From contig NZ_VEDO01000010.1 in the NCBI RefSeq assembly GCF_007677875.1, positions 1 to 64,000 of the forward strand: 64,000 nucleotides of DNA. The letters are read 5' to 3'. The position numbers and the translations under genes were made by a program. The notes beneath the pieces were generated by a model, which had not been told where the DNA came from, ran no database searches, and saw nothing but the letters and a program-made list of their open reading frames with translations. Source of the stretch: Variovorax boronicumulans (lineage in GTDB: Bacteria > Pseudomonadota > Gammaproteobacteria > Burkholderiales > Burkholderiaceae_C). How positions within the stretch are numbered: the stretch's first letter is position 1; each line of letters opens with the position of its first letter. Positions 28,026-37,219 of the stretch are shown here, piece after piece.

Positions 28026-29492
28026 TCAGTTCTTCCAGAACGAGGGCATCAGCAGCGCCATAAAACTCAGCATCTCGAGCCGACCCATCAGCATGGCCAG
28101 CGTGCAGACCCAGATCTGGAAATCGCTCAGCACTGCGAACGAGGACGCCGGGCCGACCGCGCCCAGGCCGGGCCCCATGCAGTTGACGCTGGCGATGATG
28201 GCGCTGAAGGCCGTCACCGGGTCCAGGTCGGTCAGCATCAGCACCATGGACAGCACGATGACGGTGGCGCCGTAGACCAGCATGAAAGCCAGCACCGCGA
28301 AGATGACGGGCGTGTCGACCACGGCCTTGCCCAGGCGCACGGGCTGCACCGCGCGCGGATGCGCGAGCCGGCGGATCTCGCGCCGCGCCTGCTGCAGCAG
28401 GATCAGCATGCGCACCATCTTGATGCCACCCCCCGTGGAGCCCGCGCTGGTGGCGATGCCCGACAGCAGCAGCATGAAGACCGGCAGGAACACCGGCCAG
28501 AGCAGGTAATCCTGGGTGGCATAGCCCGTTGTGGTGGCGACCGAGACCACGTGGAACAGGCCATGGCGCAGCGCGTCCAATGGCGCATAGAGGCCCTTGG
28601 CCCAGAGCAGCAGCCCGGCCAGCAAGCCACCCCCGACCAGCACCGACAAGGTGGCGCGCAGCTCGGGGTCGGACAGTGCCACGCCGAGGCGCCCCTTGCG
28701 CACGGCCGTGAAGTACAGCGCGAAGTTGCAGCTGGCGAACAGCATGAACACCACGGCGATCAACTCGAGCAGCGGCGAGTTGAAGTGGCCGAAGCTCGCA
28801 TCGTGCGAGGACAGGCCGCCCAGGCTCACGGTGGTGAACATGTGCATGACCGCCTCGATCGGTGGCATGCCGCCGGCCCAGTAGGCCAGCGCGCAGGCGG
28901 TCGACAGCGTGGCGTACACGCCCCACAGGCCCTTGGCCGTCTGCGCCATGCGCGGGGTGAGCTTGTTGTCCTTGATCGGGCCGGCCGCCTCGGCCTTGAA
29001 CAGCTGGCTGCCGCCCACACCCAGCAGCGGCAGCACGGCCACGGCCAGGATCAGGATGCCCATGCCGCCCACCCACTGCAGGAAGCAGCGCCAGAAGTTG
29101 ACCGACACCGGCAGCGTGTCGAGCTTGTTCAGGACCGTGCCACCCGTGGTGGTGAGCCCGGACACGGCTTCGAAGTAGGAGTGCGTGAAGCTCAGCGGCC
29201 GGCCGATCTCCATGAAGGCCAACTCCAGCGGCAGCGCCGCGAACAGCGGCAGCAGCAGCCAGGCCAGCGAGACCAGCATGACGCCGTGGCGCGGCTGCAG
29301 CTCGCGCCGGTAGCGCTGCATGCCGCGCCACAGCAGCACACCAGCAACCAGGGTCAGCAGCATGGAGGCGATGTAGGCGTCGGCCACGCCGTCCTGCCAC
29401 TGCCAGGACACGGCCAGCGGCAGCGCCATGCTGAAGGCCATGAACGTGATCATCACGCCCAGCACGCGCAGGACTGGAAAGATGTCGCGCAT
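28026..29492 (-). CDS. trkH: Trk potassium uptake protein, membrane subunit TrkH
   Basis: 488-aa inner-membrane K+ translocating subunit. The four pore loops can be picked out around SGLTTTGGT, LGGLSSHDASFG, ATTTGYATQDY and ASVNCMGPGLG, the usual Trk/Ktr arrangement with central glycines. Transcribed after trkA with a 10-base gap, so both gate subunits form one operon. Confidence 0.95.
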   Translation of the reverse strand: MRDIFPVLRVLGVMITFMAFSMALPLAVSWQWQDGVADAYIASMLLTLVAGVLLWRGMQRYRRELQPRHGVMLVSLAWLLLPLFAALPLELAFMEIGRPLSFTHSYFEAVSGLTTTGGTVLNKLDTLPVSVNFWRCFLQWVGGMGILILAVAVLPLLGVGGSQLFKAEAAGPIKDNKLTPRMAQTAKGLWGVYATLSTACALAYWAGGMPPIEAVMHMFTTVSLGGLSSHDASFGHFNSPLLELIAVVFMLFASCNFALYFTAVRKGRLGVALSDPELRATLSVLVGGGLLAGLLLWAKGLYAPLDALRHGLFHVVSVATTTGYATQDYLLWPVFLPVFMLLLSGIATSAGSTGGGIKMVRMLILLQQARREIRRLAHPRAVQPVRLGKAVVDTPVIFAVLAFMLVYGATVIVLSMVLMLTDLDPVTAFSAIIASVNCMGPGLGAVGPASSFAVLSDFQIWVCTLAMLMGRLEMLSFMALLMPSFWKN

Positions 29493-29502
29493 CGACGGGC
29501 GG

Positions 29503-30987
29503 CTAGAAGAAGGCTGCGCTGACGCGGAAGGCCTTTTCCACGTCGCGGATCAGGCGCTTGTGCGGCACGAACACGACCACGTGGTCGTTGCTCTCGATCA
29601 CCGTGTCGGCGCTCGGGATGATGACCTGGGGCGCCACGGCCGGCTCCGCGGCTGCGTCGTCCGTGGCCGGCAGCGCCAGCGGGTCGGGCAGGCCGCGCAC
29701 GATCAGGCCGAAGTGCGCCTGTTCGGGCAGCTTCAAATCGCGCACGGCGCGGCCGACCACGCGCGAGGTCTTGCGGTCGCCGCGCGCCACGATTTCCAGG
29801 CCCTCGGCCACGCCGCGGCGCAGGCTGTGCACGGCCTGCACGTCGCCCTGGCGCACGTGGGCCAGCAACTCGCCGATCATGGTCTGCGCCGGCGACAGCG
29901 CGATGTCGATCTGCGTGCCGTGCATGAGCTCGGCGTAGCTGCGCCGGTTGATGAGCGCCAGCACGCGCCTGGCGCCCATCTGCTTGGCCAGCAGGCTGGA
30001 CATGATGTTGTTCTCGTCGTCGTTGGTCAGCGCCAGGAACAGGTCGATGGTCTCGATGCCTTCGTCCTCGAGCAGGTTCTCGTCCGTGGCATCGCCGTGC
30101 AGCACCAGCACCTCGTGCGGCAGCTTGCCGGCCAGCTCGATGCAGCGCTCGGCGCCATGGTCGATGACCTTCACGTGAAAGCCGGCGTTGGCCGCCGCCA
30201 GTTCCTGCGCCAGCCGTTCGCCGACCCGCCCGCCCCCGGCGATCATGATGCGCTGCACGCTGCGCTTGGGCCGGCCCTGGCCGCGCTGCTCGTCGTGGTG
30301 CAGCGCGCTGAGCACACGCGGGATGTCGTCGCGCGCAGCCAGCACGAAGACCTCGTCGCCCGGCTCCACGCGCGTGCCGCCGCTGCAGGCGATGAAGCGG
30401 TCGGGCTCGTCCTCGAAGCGGCGGTAGATCGCGACGATGCGCATCGGCACGTCGGGCACGCATTCGCGCAGGTCGGCGATGTTGTGCGCCACCAGCGGTG
30501 CGCCGGCCACGGCGCGCACCGAGACCAGGCACGCGAGGCCACCCGCGAACTCGCGCACCTGCAGCGCTTCCGGGTACTCGATGAGCTTGAAGATGTAGCG
30601 CGTCAGCGATTCCTCGGGACAGATCACGCGGTCGACGGCGAAACCTTCCTTGTCGACCAGGTCGCTGCCATGCCGGAAGGCCTGCGAACGCACGCGCGCG
30701 ATGCGCGTCGGGATGTTGAAGCGCCGGTGCGCGATCTTGCAGCAGACCAGGTTGGTTTCGTCCAGCGCGGCGCAGGCGATCAACATGTCGGCGTCGCGCG
30801 CGCCGGCCTCTTCCAGAACGTCAGGATCGACGCCGCTGCCGACCAGGCCGCGCAGGTCGTAGCGCTCTTCCAGCGCGCGCAGGCGGCGCGCATCGGTGTC
30901 GATGACGGTGATGTCGTTCTTCTCGGACACCAGGCTGTCCACGACGCTTTCGCCGACACGGCCCGCGCCAAGGATGATCACGCGCAT
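29503..30987 (-). CDS. trkA: Trk system regulatory subunit TrkA
   Basis: 494-aa cytoplasmic ring-forming subunit with two RCK units. NAD-binding GxGxxG sites are at MRVIILGAGRVGESVVDSL (start) and RIMIAGGGRVGERLAQELA (about 244-262). It is slightly longer than E. coli TrkA (458). The insertion ALPATDDAAAEPAVAPQ before the last strand is alanine/proline-rich and unique-looking. It gates TrkH. Upstream of it proA reads in the same direction. Confidence 0.95.
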   Translation of the reverse strand: MRVIILGAGRVGESVVDSLVSEKNDITVIDTDARRLRALEERYDLRGLVGSGVDPDVLEEAGARDADMLIACAALDETNLVCCKIAHRRFNIPTRIARVRSQAFRHGSDLVDKEGFAVDRVICPEESLTRYIFKLIEYPEALQVREFAGGLACLVSVRAVAGAPLVAHNIADLRECVPDVPMRIVAIYRRFEDEPDRFIACSGGTRVEPGDEVFVLAARDDIPRVLSALHHDEQRGQGRPKRSVQRIMIAGGGRVGERLAQELAAANAGFHVKVIDHGAERCIELAGKLPHEVLVLHGDATDENLLEDEGIETIDLFLALTNDDENNIMSSLLAKQMGARRVLALINRRSYAELMHGTQIDIALSPAQTMIGELLAHVRQGDVQAVHSLRRGVAEGLEIVARGDRKTSRVVGRAVRDLKLPEQAHFGLIVRGLPDPLALPATDDAAAEPAVAPQVIIPSADTVIESNDHVVVFVPHKRLIRDVEKAFRVSAAFF

Positions 30988-31006
30988 GGGCTGCGGCCCG
31001 CAGGGC

Positions 31007-32287
31007 TCAGTGGCGCGTCTCGCCGTTGCCCAGCACCACGTACTTGAGCGAGGTCAGGCCCAACAGGCCGACCGGGCCGCGCGCGTGGAACTTGTCGGTG
31101 CTGATGCCGATCTCTGCGCCCAGGCCGTACTCGAAACCGTCGGCGAAGCGCGTGCTGGTGTTGACCATCACGCTGGCCGAGTCCACCTCGCGCAGGAAGC
31201 GCTGGGCGTGCATGTGGTCGCGCGTGAGGATGGCGTCGGTGTGGTGGCTGCCGTAGCGGTTGATATGCGCGATGGCCTCGTCCAGGCCATCCACCACCTT
31301 CACGGCGATGACGGGCGCAAGGTACTCCTCGGACCAGTCCTGCTCGGTGGCCGGCACGACTTGCGCACCGGCGACGGCGGACAGGATCGCCGCGGCCTCG
31401 GCATCGCAGCGCATCTCCACGCCCTTGGCCGCGTAGACCGCGCCGATCTTCGGCAGAAATTCAGCCGCCACACCGCGCGCCACCAGCAAGCCTTCGGCCG
31501 CATTGCACGGGCTGTACTTCTGCGTCTTGGCGTTGTCGGCCACGGTCACGGCCATGGCGATGTCGCAGGGGTCATCCACATAGACATGGCAGTTGCCGTC
31601 CAGGTGCTTGATGACGGGCACCTTGGCCTCGCGGCTGATGCGCTCGATCAGGCCCTTGCCGCCGCGCGGGATCACCACGTCCACATGCTCGGGCATGGCG
31701 ATCAGCTGGCCCACGGCCTCGCGGTCGGTGGTCTGCACGAGCTGCACGGCATCGGCCGGCAGGCCGGCTTCTTCGAGCGCCTGCTGCACCAGCCGGGCCA
31801 GCGCCTTGTTCGACTCGATGGCCTCGGAGCCGCCGCGCAGGATGCAGGCGTTGCCGCTCTTGATCGATAGGCTGGCGGCCTCGATGGTCACGTTGGGCCG
31901 GCTCTCGAAGACCATCGCGAACACGCCGAGCGGCACGCGCATCTGGCCCACGCGGATGCCGCTGGGCTGTTGCTGCATGCCGCTGATCTCGCCGATCAGA
32001 TCGGGCATGGCGGCCAGCTGCTCGCAGCCCAGCGCCACGGTCTCCAGCACCTTGGGCGTGAGCTTCAAACGGTCCACCAAGGGCGCGGCAAGGCCGGCGG
32101 CCTCGGCGCGCGCAATGTCGCGGGCGTTGTCGGCCTGCAGCGGGCCAGTCTGTTCGCGCAGCAGCCGCGCGAGCGCGCGCAGGGCCTGGTTCTTGGTGGC
32201 GGCGCTGGCGCGTGCCATGGCGGCGGAGGCTTGGCGGGCCTGCACACCCAGCGTCTGGGCGTATTCGGCGATGTTCAACGCGTTCAT
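31007..32287 (-). CDS. proA: Glutamate-5-semialdehyde dehydrogenase
   Basis: 426 aa, second step of proline synthesis (gamma-glutamyl phosphate to glutamate semialdehyde). The catalytic Cys is C261 in [10 protein letters not shown]. Other family stretches are [20 protein letters not shown] and [14 protein letters not shown] 32287 gives the usual [14 protein letters not shown] start; the open frame extends further upstream into holA and is not used. The product is the same semialdehyde that the aminotransferase at 33493 would make. Confidence 0.96.
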   Translation of the reverse strand: MNALNIAEYAQTLGVQARQASAAMARASAATKNQALRALARLLREQTGPLQADNARDIARAEAAGLAAPLVDRLKLTPKVLETVALGCEQLAAMPDLIGEISGMQQQPSGIRVGQMRVPLGVFAMVFESRPNVTIEAASLSIKSGNACILRGGSEAIESNKALARLVQQALEEAGLPADAVQLVQTTDREAVGQLIAMPEHVDVVIPRGGKGLIERISREAKVPVIKHLDGNCHVYVDDPCDIAMAVTVADNAKTQKYSPCNAAEGLLVARGVAAEFLPKIGAVYAAKGVEMRCDAEAAAILSAVAGAQVVPATEQDWSEEYLAPVIAVKVVDGLDEAIAHINRYGSHHTDAILTRDHMHAQRFLREVDSASVMVNTSTRFADGFEYGLGAEIGISTDKFHARGPVGLLGLTSLKYVVLGNGETRH

Positions 32288-32336
32288 GGCAGCGATTGTC
32301 GCGCAGATGGCCTGCGCGGGCCGCCGGCCGGGGCTT

Positions 32337-33398
32337 TCAGCGGGCCGGCTGCTGCGCGCACACGCGCGCCAACGCGAGGGCCAGGCGCTGCAGCGCCTGC
32401 CAGCCGTCGGTGGGCCAATCCGGCACCTTGAGGCCCTTGACGATGCCGTCCACGGCATGGGCGCCGTGCAATAGCCTGGCCAGCGCGGCGGGCGACAGGC
32501 GGGGCAGCACGCGCTCGAACAGACGCTCCTTGATGCCCCAGACGCGCTGCTCTCGCAACGCCATGGGCAGCGGCCGGCCCGCGGCCATGGCGTCCTTCAC
32601 GCGCTTCAAGGCGCGGATGTCCTCGGCCAGCGTGTAGTGCACGAGCACGGCGGCCTCGCCCTCGGCCTGCAGGCCGTCCAGCATGCGCTGCACGCGCAGC
32701 ACCTGGCCGCCCAGCACGGCCTCGGACAGCTTGAACACGTCGTAGCGGGCCACGTTGAGCACGGCACTCTCGACCTGCTCGAAGCTGAGGTCTCCGGGCG
32801 GATACAGCAGCGCGAGCTTGCTGATTTCCTGGTGCGCAGCGAGCAGGTTGCCTTCCACGCGGTCGGCGAAGAACTGCAGCGTGCGCTGGCCTTCCTCGCC
32901 AGCGGCCACCTGCTGGCCCTGGGCCTTGAGGCGCTGGGCGATCCAGGCCGGCAGCGTGGCGCGCTCGATCGGGTCGATCTGCAGCGTGACGCCGTTGGCG
33001 TCCAGCGCGGCGAACCAGGCGCCGGTCTTGGTCTGGCGGTCCAGCCGCGGCAGGCTGACCAGCACCAGCGTGCCGTCGTTGCCCTGGGCCTGCTCGGCCA
33101 GCTGCTGCAGCGCGGCGCTGCCGTCCTTGCCGGGCTTGCCCGATGGGATGCGGATGTCCAGCAGCTGCTTGTCGGCGAACAGGCTCATGGCGCCGCCCGC
33201 GGCCAGCACGCCGGCCCAGTCGAAATGCGCGCCCTGCACTGTGAACACGCGGCGCTCCGTGTAGCCCTGCGCGCGCGCGGCCGCGCGGATGGCGTCGGCC
33301 GCCTCCTGCAGCAGCAGCGGCTCGTCGCCGTGCAGGGTGTAGAGCGAACGCAGGCCGCGCTGCAGTTGTTGCGGGAGTTGGGCCGGGGCCAGTTGCAT
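32337..33398 (-). CDS. holA: DNA polymerase III subunit delta
   Basis: 353 aa, clamp-loader subunit that opens the beta clamp. It starts [20 protein letters not shown] and contains [27 protein letters not shown]-like strand and the C-terminal AAA+ lid region. It is usually directly behind lptE; here 3.3 kb of other genes intervene. Confidence 0.93.
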   Translation of the reverse strand: MQLAPAQLPQQLQRGLRSLYTLHGDEPLLLQEAADAIRAAARAQGYTERRVFTVQGAHFDWAGVLAAGGAMSLFADKQLLDIRIPSGKPGKDGSAALQQLAEQAQGNDGTLVLVSLPRLDRQTKTGAWFAALDANGVTLQIDPIERATLPAWIAQRLKAQGQQVAAGEEGQRTLQFFADRVEGNLLAAHQEISKLALLYPPGDLSFEQVESAVLNVARYDVFKLSEAVLGGQVLRVQRMLDGLQAEGEAAVLVHYTLAEDIRALKRVKDAMAAGRPLPMALREQRVWGIKERLFERVLPRLSPAALARLLHGAHAVDGIVKGLKVPDWPTDGWQALQRLALALARVCAQQPAR

Positions 33399-33404
33399 TT
33401 CAGC

Positions 33405-33483
33405 GCCGCCCGGCCGCCCGAAGGCGCTGAAGCGCCCCCTCGGGGGGCAGCGATACGCGAAGCGATGAGCGTGGGGGCAGCAT
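33405..33483. repeat. Intergenic repeat-like element with C/G hairpin
   Basis: The stretch contains GCGCTGAAGCGCCCCCTCGG, a 6-bp C/G hairpin at 33434-33448 and CGAAGCGATGAGCGTGGGGG. From memory, very similar segments are scattered between genes in Comamonadaceae genomes. Only one copy is seen in this window. It sits at the right-hand border of the inserted segment between holA and lptE. Confidence 0.45.
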
Positions 33484-33492
33484 GACTGAAGT

Positions 33493-35613
33493 TTACGTGC
33501 CGAGTTCCAGCGTCAGGCAGCGCGCGGAACCGCCCGAGCGGCGGAACGCATCCAGCGGCACCACACGCGCGCGGTAGCCGCGTTCTTCCAGCAGTGCGCG
33601 CAGCGCGGGGCTGCAGTGGCCCATGACCAGGTCGCGGCCGATGCAGACGGCGTTGGCGGCCAGCTGCAAGGCGTCCTCCTCGGGCATCTCGACCAGCTGC
33701 GGGCCTGCGATCGCCTGCAGCTGGGCCCAAGCCTCGGGCGAGAACGCCCGTCTGACCGCAAGCAGCTCGCCGCCCGAGAGCAGGCTCAGGCAGGTGTCCA
33801 GGTGGTAGAAGGCTGGATCGACCAGCGCCAGCGTCAACACGGGCCGGCGCGCCACGGCATGCAGCGTGGTGCTCGCGCGCAGGTCCGAGCGCGGGCCGTA
33901 GCCCATCCAGCAAATTCCGCGGGTGTTGTCGACCACGACGTCGCCGTTGCCCTCGAAGCAGATGCCTTCGGGCAGCCGGTGCAGGCGGTCGACCAGGCCA
34001 CGCGCGCGCAGCTGTTCGAACAGCGCACGCCCATGGGCTTCCTCGCCCTGGCGTTCGGGGTGGCGAAAGCGCGCCAGCAGCACCTGTCGGTCGATTACCA
34101 CGGCCGCATTGGCGGTGAACACCATGTCGGGCAGGCCCGCCACCGGGGGCATGGTCTCGACCACGGCGCCCAGACTTTCGTAGGTGGCGCGCAGCGCGTC
34201 CCAGCCTGCGCGGGCCTGGCGGCGCAGCGTGGCGTCGTCGGGCCGCCAGCGGTCCGGTTCCATCCAGGGGTTGATGGCGTAGGCGACCTCAAAATGTTCG
34301 GGAGCGCTCATGAGCAGGCGCGGGCGCAGCGGCGCCGCGGCCGGTGCGGGCTGCGCGGCCGCGGCGCTGCGCGGCGCGCCGGCACCCGGCAGGGCCGCCA
34401 GCACCTCGGCGAAGCGGTCCACGCCCTCGTCGACGAGCGCGCGCGTGATGGTGAGCGGCGGTGCGAAGCGGATCACGGTCTCGTGCGTCTCCTTGGACAG
34501 CACGCCGGCCTGGGCCATGCGCTCCACCACGTCGCGCGCGCTGGCGCGAGTCGGGTTGAGCTCCACGCCGACCCAGAGCCCACGGCCGCGCACGGCGCGC
34601 ACCAGCGTGGGCCACTGCGCCTGCACGCCATGCAGGCGTGCCAGCAAATGCGTGCCCAGCGCGGCCGAGCGTGCGACGAGTTGCTCGTCCTCCATGACCC
34701 GCAGTCCTTCGTGCGCCACGGCCGCAGCCAGCGCATTGCCTCCGAAAGTGGAACCGTGGCTGCCGGGCGAGAACACCTGCATCAGCCGGCGGTCCGCCAG
34801 GAAGGCACTGACCGGCAGCAGGCCGCCGCCCAGCGCCTTGCCCAGGATTAGCGCGTCCGGCCGGATGCCTTCGTGCTCGAATGCGAACCAGCGCCCCGTG
34901 CGGCCCAGGCCCGATTGCACTTCATCCATGATCAACAGGATGCGGTTGGCGTCGCACCAGGCGCGCAGTGCCGCGAAAAAACCGGGTGGCGGCAGCACCA
35001 CGCCGGCCTCACCCTGGATGGGTTCCACCAGCACGGCACAGGTGCTGGCCGTGGTGGCGGCGCGCACGCTGGCCATGTCGCCGAAGTCGAACCAGCGGAA
35101 GCCCGGCGTGAACGGGCCGAAGCCGGCGCGGTAGGACGGCTCGCTGGACGCGCTGATGACGGTGGTGGTGCGGCCATGGAAGTTCTGGCGCGCCACGAGG
35201 ATCTCGGCCGTGCCGTCGGGCAGGCCGCGCATCTGGTGGCCCCAGCGGCGTGCGGCCTTGATGGCGGTTTCCACGGCCTCGGCGCCGGTGTTCATGGGCA
35301 GAGCCTGCTCGAAGCCCGCCAGCGCGCAGAGCTTTTCGAGGAAGGGCCCCAGCGTGTCGCCGTGGTAGGCGCGCGAGGTGACGGCCACACGGCCCAGTTG
35401 GCGCTGGGCAGCGGCGACGATGCGCGGGTGCAGGTGGCCGTGGCTGACGGCGGAATACGCACCCATCATGTCCAGGTAGCGTTTGCCGTCCACATCCCAG
35501 ACATGGCAGTCGAGCGCGCGCTCGATGACCACGGGGATGGGCTGGTAGTTGGGGGCGCAGTGCTGGCGTTCGGCCTCGATCAGCAACTCGGAACGGATGG
35601 GATGGCGGTCCAT
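33493..35613 (-). CDS. Ornithine aminotransferase fused to arginine-dihydrolase/DDAH-like hydrolase
   Basis: 706-aa two-domain protein. Residues 1-405 are a class III PLP aminotransferase of the RocD type: MDEVQSGLGRTG with D230, and LILGKALGGG with PLP lysine K259. An Ala/Pro linker (about 409-430) leads to a second domain, 431-706, of the guanidino-modifying superfamily. It has AINPWM (N448), LPDMVFTANAAVV (N502), FEGNGDVV (E554, D558), FYHLDTCL (H604) and GGSARCLTLEL (nucleophile C699). The second half looks like the arginine dihydrolase domain of cyanobacterial AgrE/ArgZ. Predicted route: arginine or a methylarginine to ornithine, then to glutamate semialdehyde. RBS AAAGGAGA. An Lrp/AsnC gene is nearby. 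Confidence 0.88.
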   Translation of the reverse strand: MDRHPIRSELLIEAERQHCAPNYQPIPVVIERALDCHVWDVDGKRYLDMMGAYSAVSHGHLHPRIVAAAQRQLGRVAVTSRAYHGDTLGPFLEKLCALAGFEQALPMNTGAEAVETAIKAARRWGHQMRGLPDGTAEILVARQNFHGRTTTVISASSEPSYRAGFGPFTPGFRWFDFGDMASVRAATTASTCAVLVEPIQGEAGVVLPPPGFFAALRAWCDANRILLIMDEVQSGLGRTGRWFAFEHEGIRPDALILGKALGGGLLPVSAFLADRRLMQVFSPGSHGSTFGGNALAAAVAHEGLRVMEDEQLVARSAALGTHLLARLHGVQAQWPTLVRAVRGRGLWVGVELNPTRASARDVVERMAQAGVLSKETHETVIRFAPPLTITRALVDEGVDRFAEVLAALPGAGAPRSAAAAQPAPAAAPLRPRLLMSAPEHFEVAYAINPWMEPDRWRPDDATLRRQARAGWDALRATYESLGAVVETMPPVAGLPDMVFTANAAVVIDRQVLLARFRHPERQGEEAHGRALFEQLRARGLVDRLHRLPEGICFEGNGDVVVDNTRGICWMGYGPRSDLRASTTLHAVARRPVLTLALVDPAFYHLDTCLSLLSGGELLAVRRAFSPEAWAQLQAIAGPQLVEMPEEDALQLAANAVCIGRDLVMGHCSPALRALLEERGYRARVVPLDAFRRSGGSARCLTLELGT

Positions 35614-35716
35614 GGCGGTCTCCTTTTCGTTCTGAAACTGTAGGAAAAAGCCCCTGGCCGCTGCCGCCGAATTGCTCTGCGGGCGCTGCTTGCACCGGCA
35701 CTTTTCAGAGGTATCG

Positions 35717-35731
35717 CTTCCGAATCGGAAG
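35717..35731. promoter_or_regulatory. 15-bp palindrome, candidate Lrp/AsnC site
   Basis: CTTCCGA-A-TCGGAAG is a perfect palindrome with a one-base centre, in the gap between the fusion gene and the YXWGXW gene and 104 bases before the fusion start. Lrp-family sites are commonly 15-bp palindromes. Assignment to the regulator at 36239 is inference. Confidence 0.4.
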
Positions 35732-35841
35732 TCAATGCCCGGCGGCTGCTACACCTGCAACAAGTCTGAGCCGTTACGTCACACATCCATGCGCTGGACT
35801 GCACACCATCGCGGCATCAGCACACTCTCGGAGTCAGTTCC

Positions 35842-36231
35842 ATGCAGCACATCGTTTCGCCCTCCCGCGCCCGGCGCTGGACCCTGGCCATCCTCGTGGC
35901 GGGCGGCACCATGGTCGGCGCTTGCACCACTACGGTGGTGCGCGAGCCCGGTCACACGGTCATCCGTGAGGTGCCGACACCGCTTGTGGAAGTGATCCCC
36001 GCCGCGCCGTCGCCCGGCCTGCACTGGGTTCCCGGCCACTGGGCCTGGCGCGATGGCGACTGGCGCTGGGTGGGCGGGCGCTACGTTGCTGGCCCTGTGC
36101 CGCCGATGCCGGCGCCGTACGCCGAAATGGTGCCGCCGCCGCCGTCCTCCGCGCACATCTGGGTGCGTGGCCACTGGTACTGGGGCCAGCACGGCTGGGA
36201 GTGGGCCCGCGGCACCTGGGTGGCGCGCTAG
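35842..36231 (+). CDS. YXWGXW-repeat lipoprotein
   Basis: 129 aa. Signal peptide with lipobox VGAC (C28). After a Pro/Val-rich linker come tryptophan repeats: HWVPGHWAWRDGDWRWVGGR and IWVRGHWYWGQHGWEWARGT. These WxxGxW units are typical of the family, a group of outer-envelope proteins of unknown function common in betaproteobacteria. It faces the Lrp gene, whose stop is 7 bases away. Confidence 0.88.
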   Translation: MQHIVSPSRARRWTLAILVAGGTMVGACTTTVVREPGHTVIREVPTPLVEVIPAAPSPGLHWVPGHWAWRDGDWRWVGGRYVAGPVPPMPAPYAEMVPPPPSSAHIWVRGHWYWGQHGWEWARGTWVAR

Positions 36232-36238
36232 GCATCGC

Positions 36239-36703
36239 TCAGACCAGTGGGAAGCCGCCGAACTCCTTGACCGTCTGCAGCTCGGTGTTGGTCACGATCT
36301 TCTCGATGCCCAGAGCGGCGTCTTCCAGCCAGCCATTGGTCAGACGCTGGTACTGCACCAGGTCGGCGCAGGCGATGCGCACCAGGTAGTCGTAGCGGCC
36401 ACTGAGCAGGTAGCAGGCCACGACCTGGGGCGTGGCCAGCATGCGCGACTCGAAGCGGCGCGAGGCGGCCTGGCGCTGGTCCTTGAGCGCGATCTCGGCG
36501 AAGAAGGCGATGGCCGGGCCCACGGCCTGCCGGTTCAGCACGGCGCGGTAGCCCGCGATGAGGCCCTGCTGCTCGAGCTTGCGCACGCGGTTCAGCGTGG
36601 CACGGGCCGACAGATGCACCTGTTCGGACAGCGATTGCATGCTGGCCCGGCCGTCGCGTTGCAGCAGTTCCAGCAGGCGCAGGTCGGTGCGGTCGAGCTC
36701 CAT
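36239..36703 (-). CDS. Lrp/AsnC-family transcriptional regulator
   Basis: 154 aa. Residues 1-60 (MELDRTDLRLLELLQRDGRA, then ARATLNRVRKLEQQGLI) form the AsnC winged helix. Residues 65-150 form the RAM ligand domain (QVVACYLLSGRYDYLVRI). These regulators respond to amino acids. Its position in the inserted segment makes it the likely regulator of the arginine/ornithine fusion gene. The start is 15 bases downstream of lptE's stop on the same strand. Confidence 0.92.
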   Translation of the reverse strand: MELDRTDLRLLELLQRDGRASMQSLSEQVHLSARATLNRVRKLEQQGLIAGYRAVLNRQAVGPAIAFFAEIALKDQRQAASRRFESRMLATPQVVACYLLSGRYDYLVRIACADLVQYQRLTNGWLEDAALGIEKIVTNTELQTVKEFGGFPLV

Positions 36704-36718
36704 CGGCCGCCTGCGCCC

Positions 36719-37219
36719 TCAGGTGGCCTTGACCGCGGCCAGGCGCCGCATGATCTGCTGCACGGTGTCCGACTGCATGCTGCGGTAGAGCAAGGCCTCT
36801 TCGGCGTCCTTGGCCAGGACCACGGACTCGTTGAAGCTCAGCTCGCGCTGCTGCAGGATTTCCGCCTCGGGGATCAGCTCCGTGCCCTGCTGGTTGCGCA
36901 GCCGGAAGCGAAAGCGCAAGCGCAACTGCAGCTCGCGCACTTCGCCCGAGGAAGTGCGGCCCACGACCACGCGTTCGCGCTGGTCCATGGTCGGCTCCAG
37001 CCGCACGTCGGCCTTCTGGCCGGCCACAGGGTCGGTGATGACCTCCACACGGCCCGTGCCCACCAGGTTGCGGCGCAGTTCCAGGCCCATGGGCGAGTTG
37101 GGCGGCATGGCCAGGTAGATGGTCTTGAACGCGAATTCCGGCGGCTGGCGCAGCTGGAAGCCGCAGCCGGCCAGGGGCAGAGCGGCGGCGCTGGCGAGGA
37201 AGCTGCGGCGGCTGGCCAT
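36719..37219 (-). CDS. lptE: LPS-assembly lipoprotein LptE
   Basis: 166 aa, outer-membrane plug of the LptD translocon for lipopolysaccharide. The signal peptide with lipobox LAGC (C19) is followed by GFQLRQPPEFAFKTIYLAMP. ATG 37219 shares a base with the leuS stop (TGATG), a conserved coupling. In relatives it is followed directly by holA, but here three other genes come between. Confidence 0.93.
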   Translation of the reverse strand: MASRRSFLASAAALPLAGCGFQLRQPPEFAFKTIYLAMPPNSPMGLELRRNLVGTGRVEVITDPVAGQKADVRLEPTMDQRERVVVGRTSSGEVRELQLRLRFRFRLRNQQGTELIPEAEILQQRELSFNESVVLAKDAEEALLYRSMQSDTVQQIMRRLAAVKAT

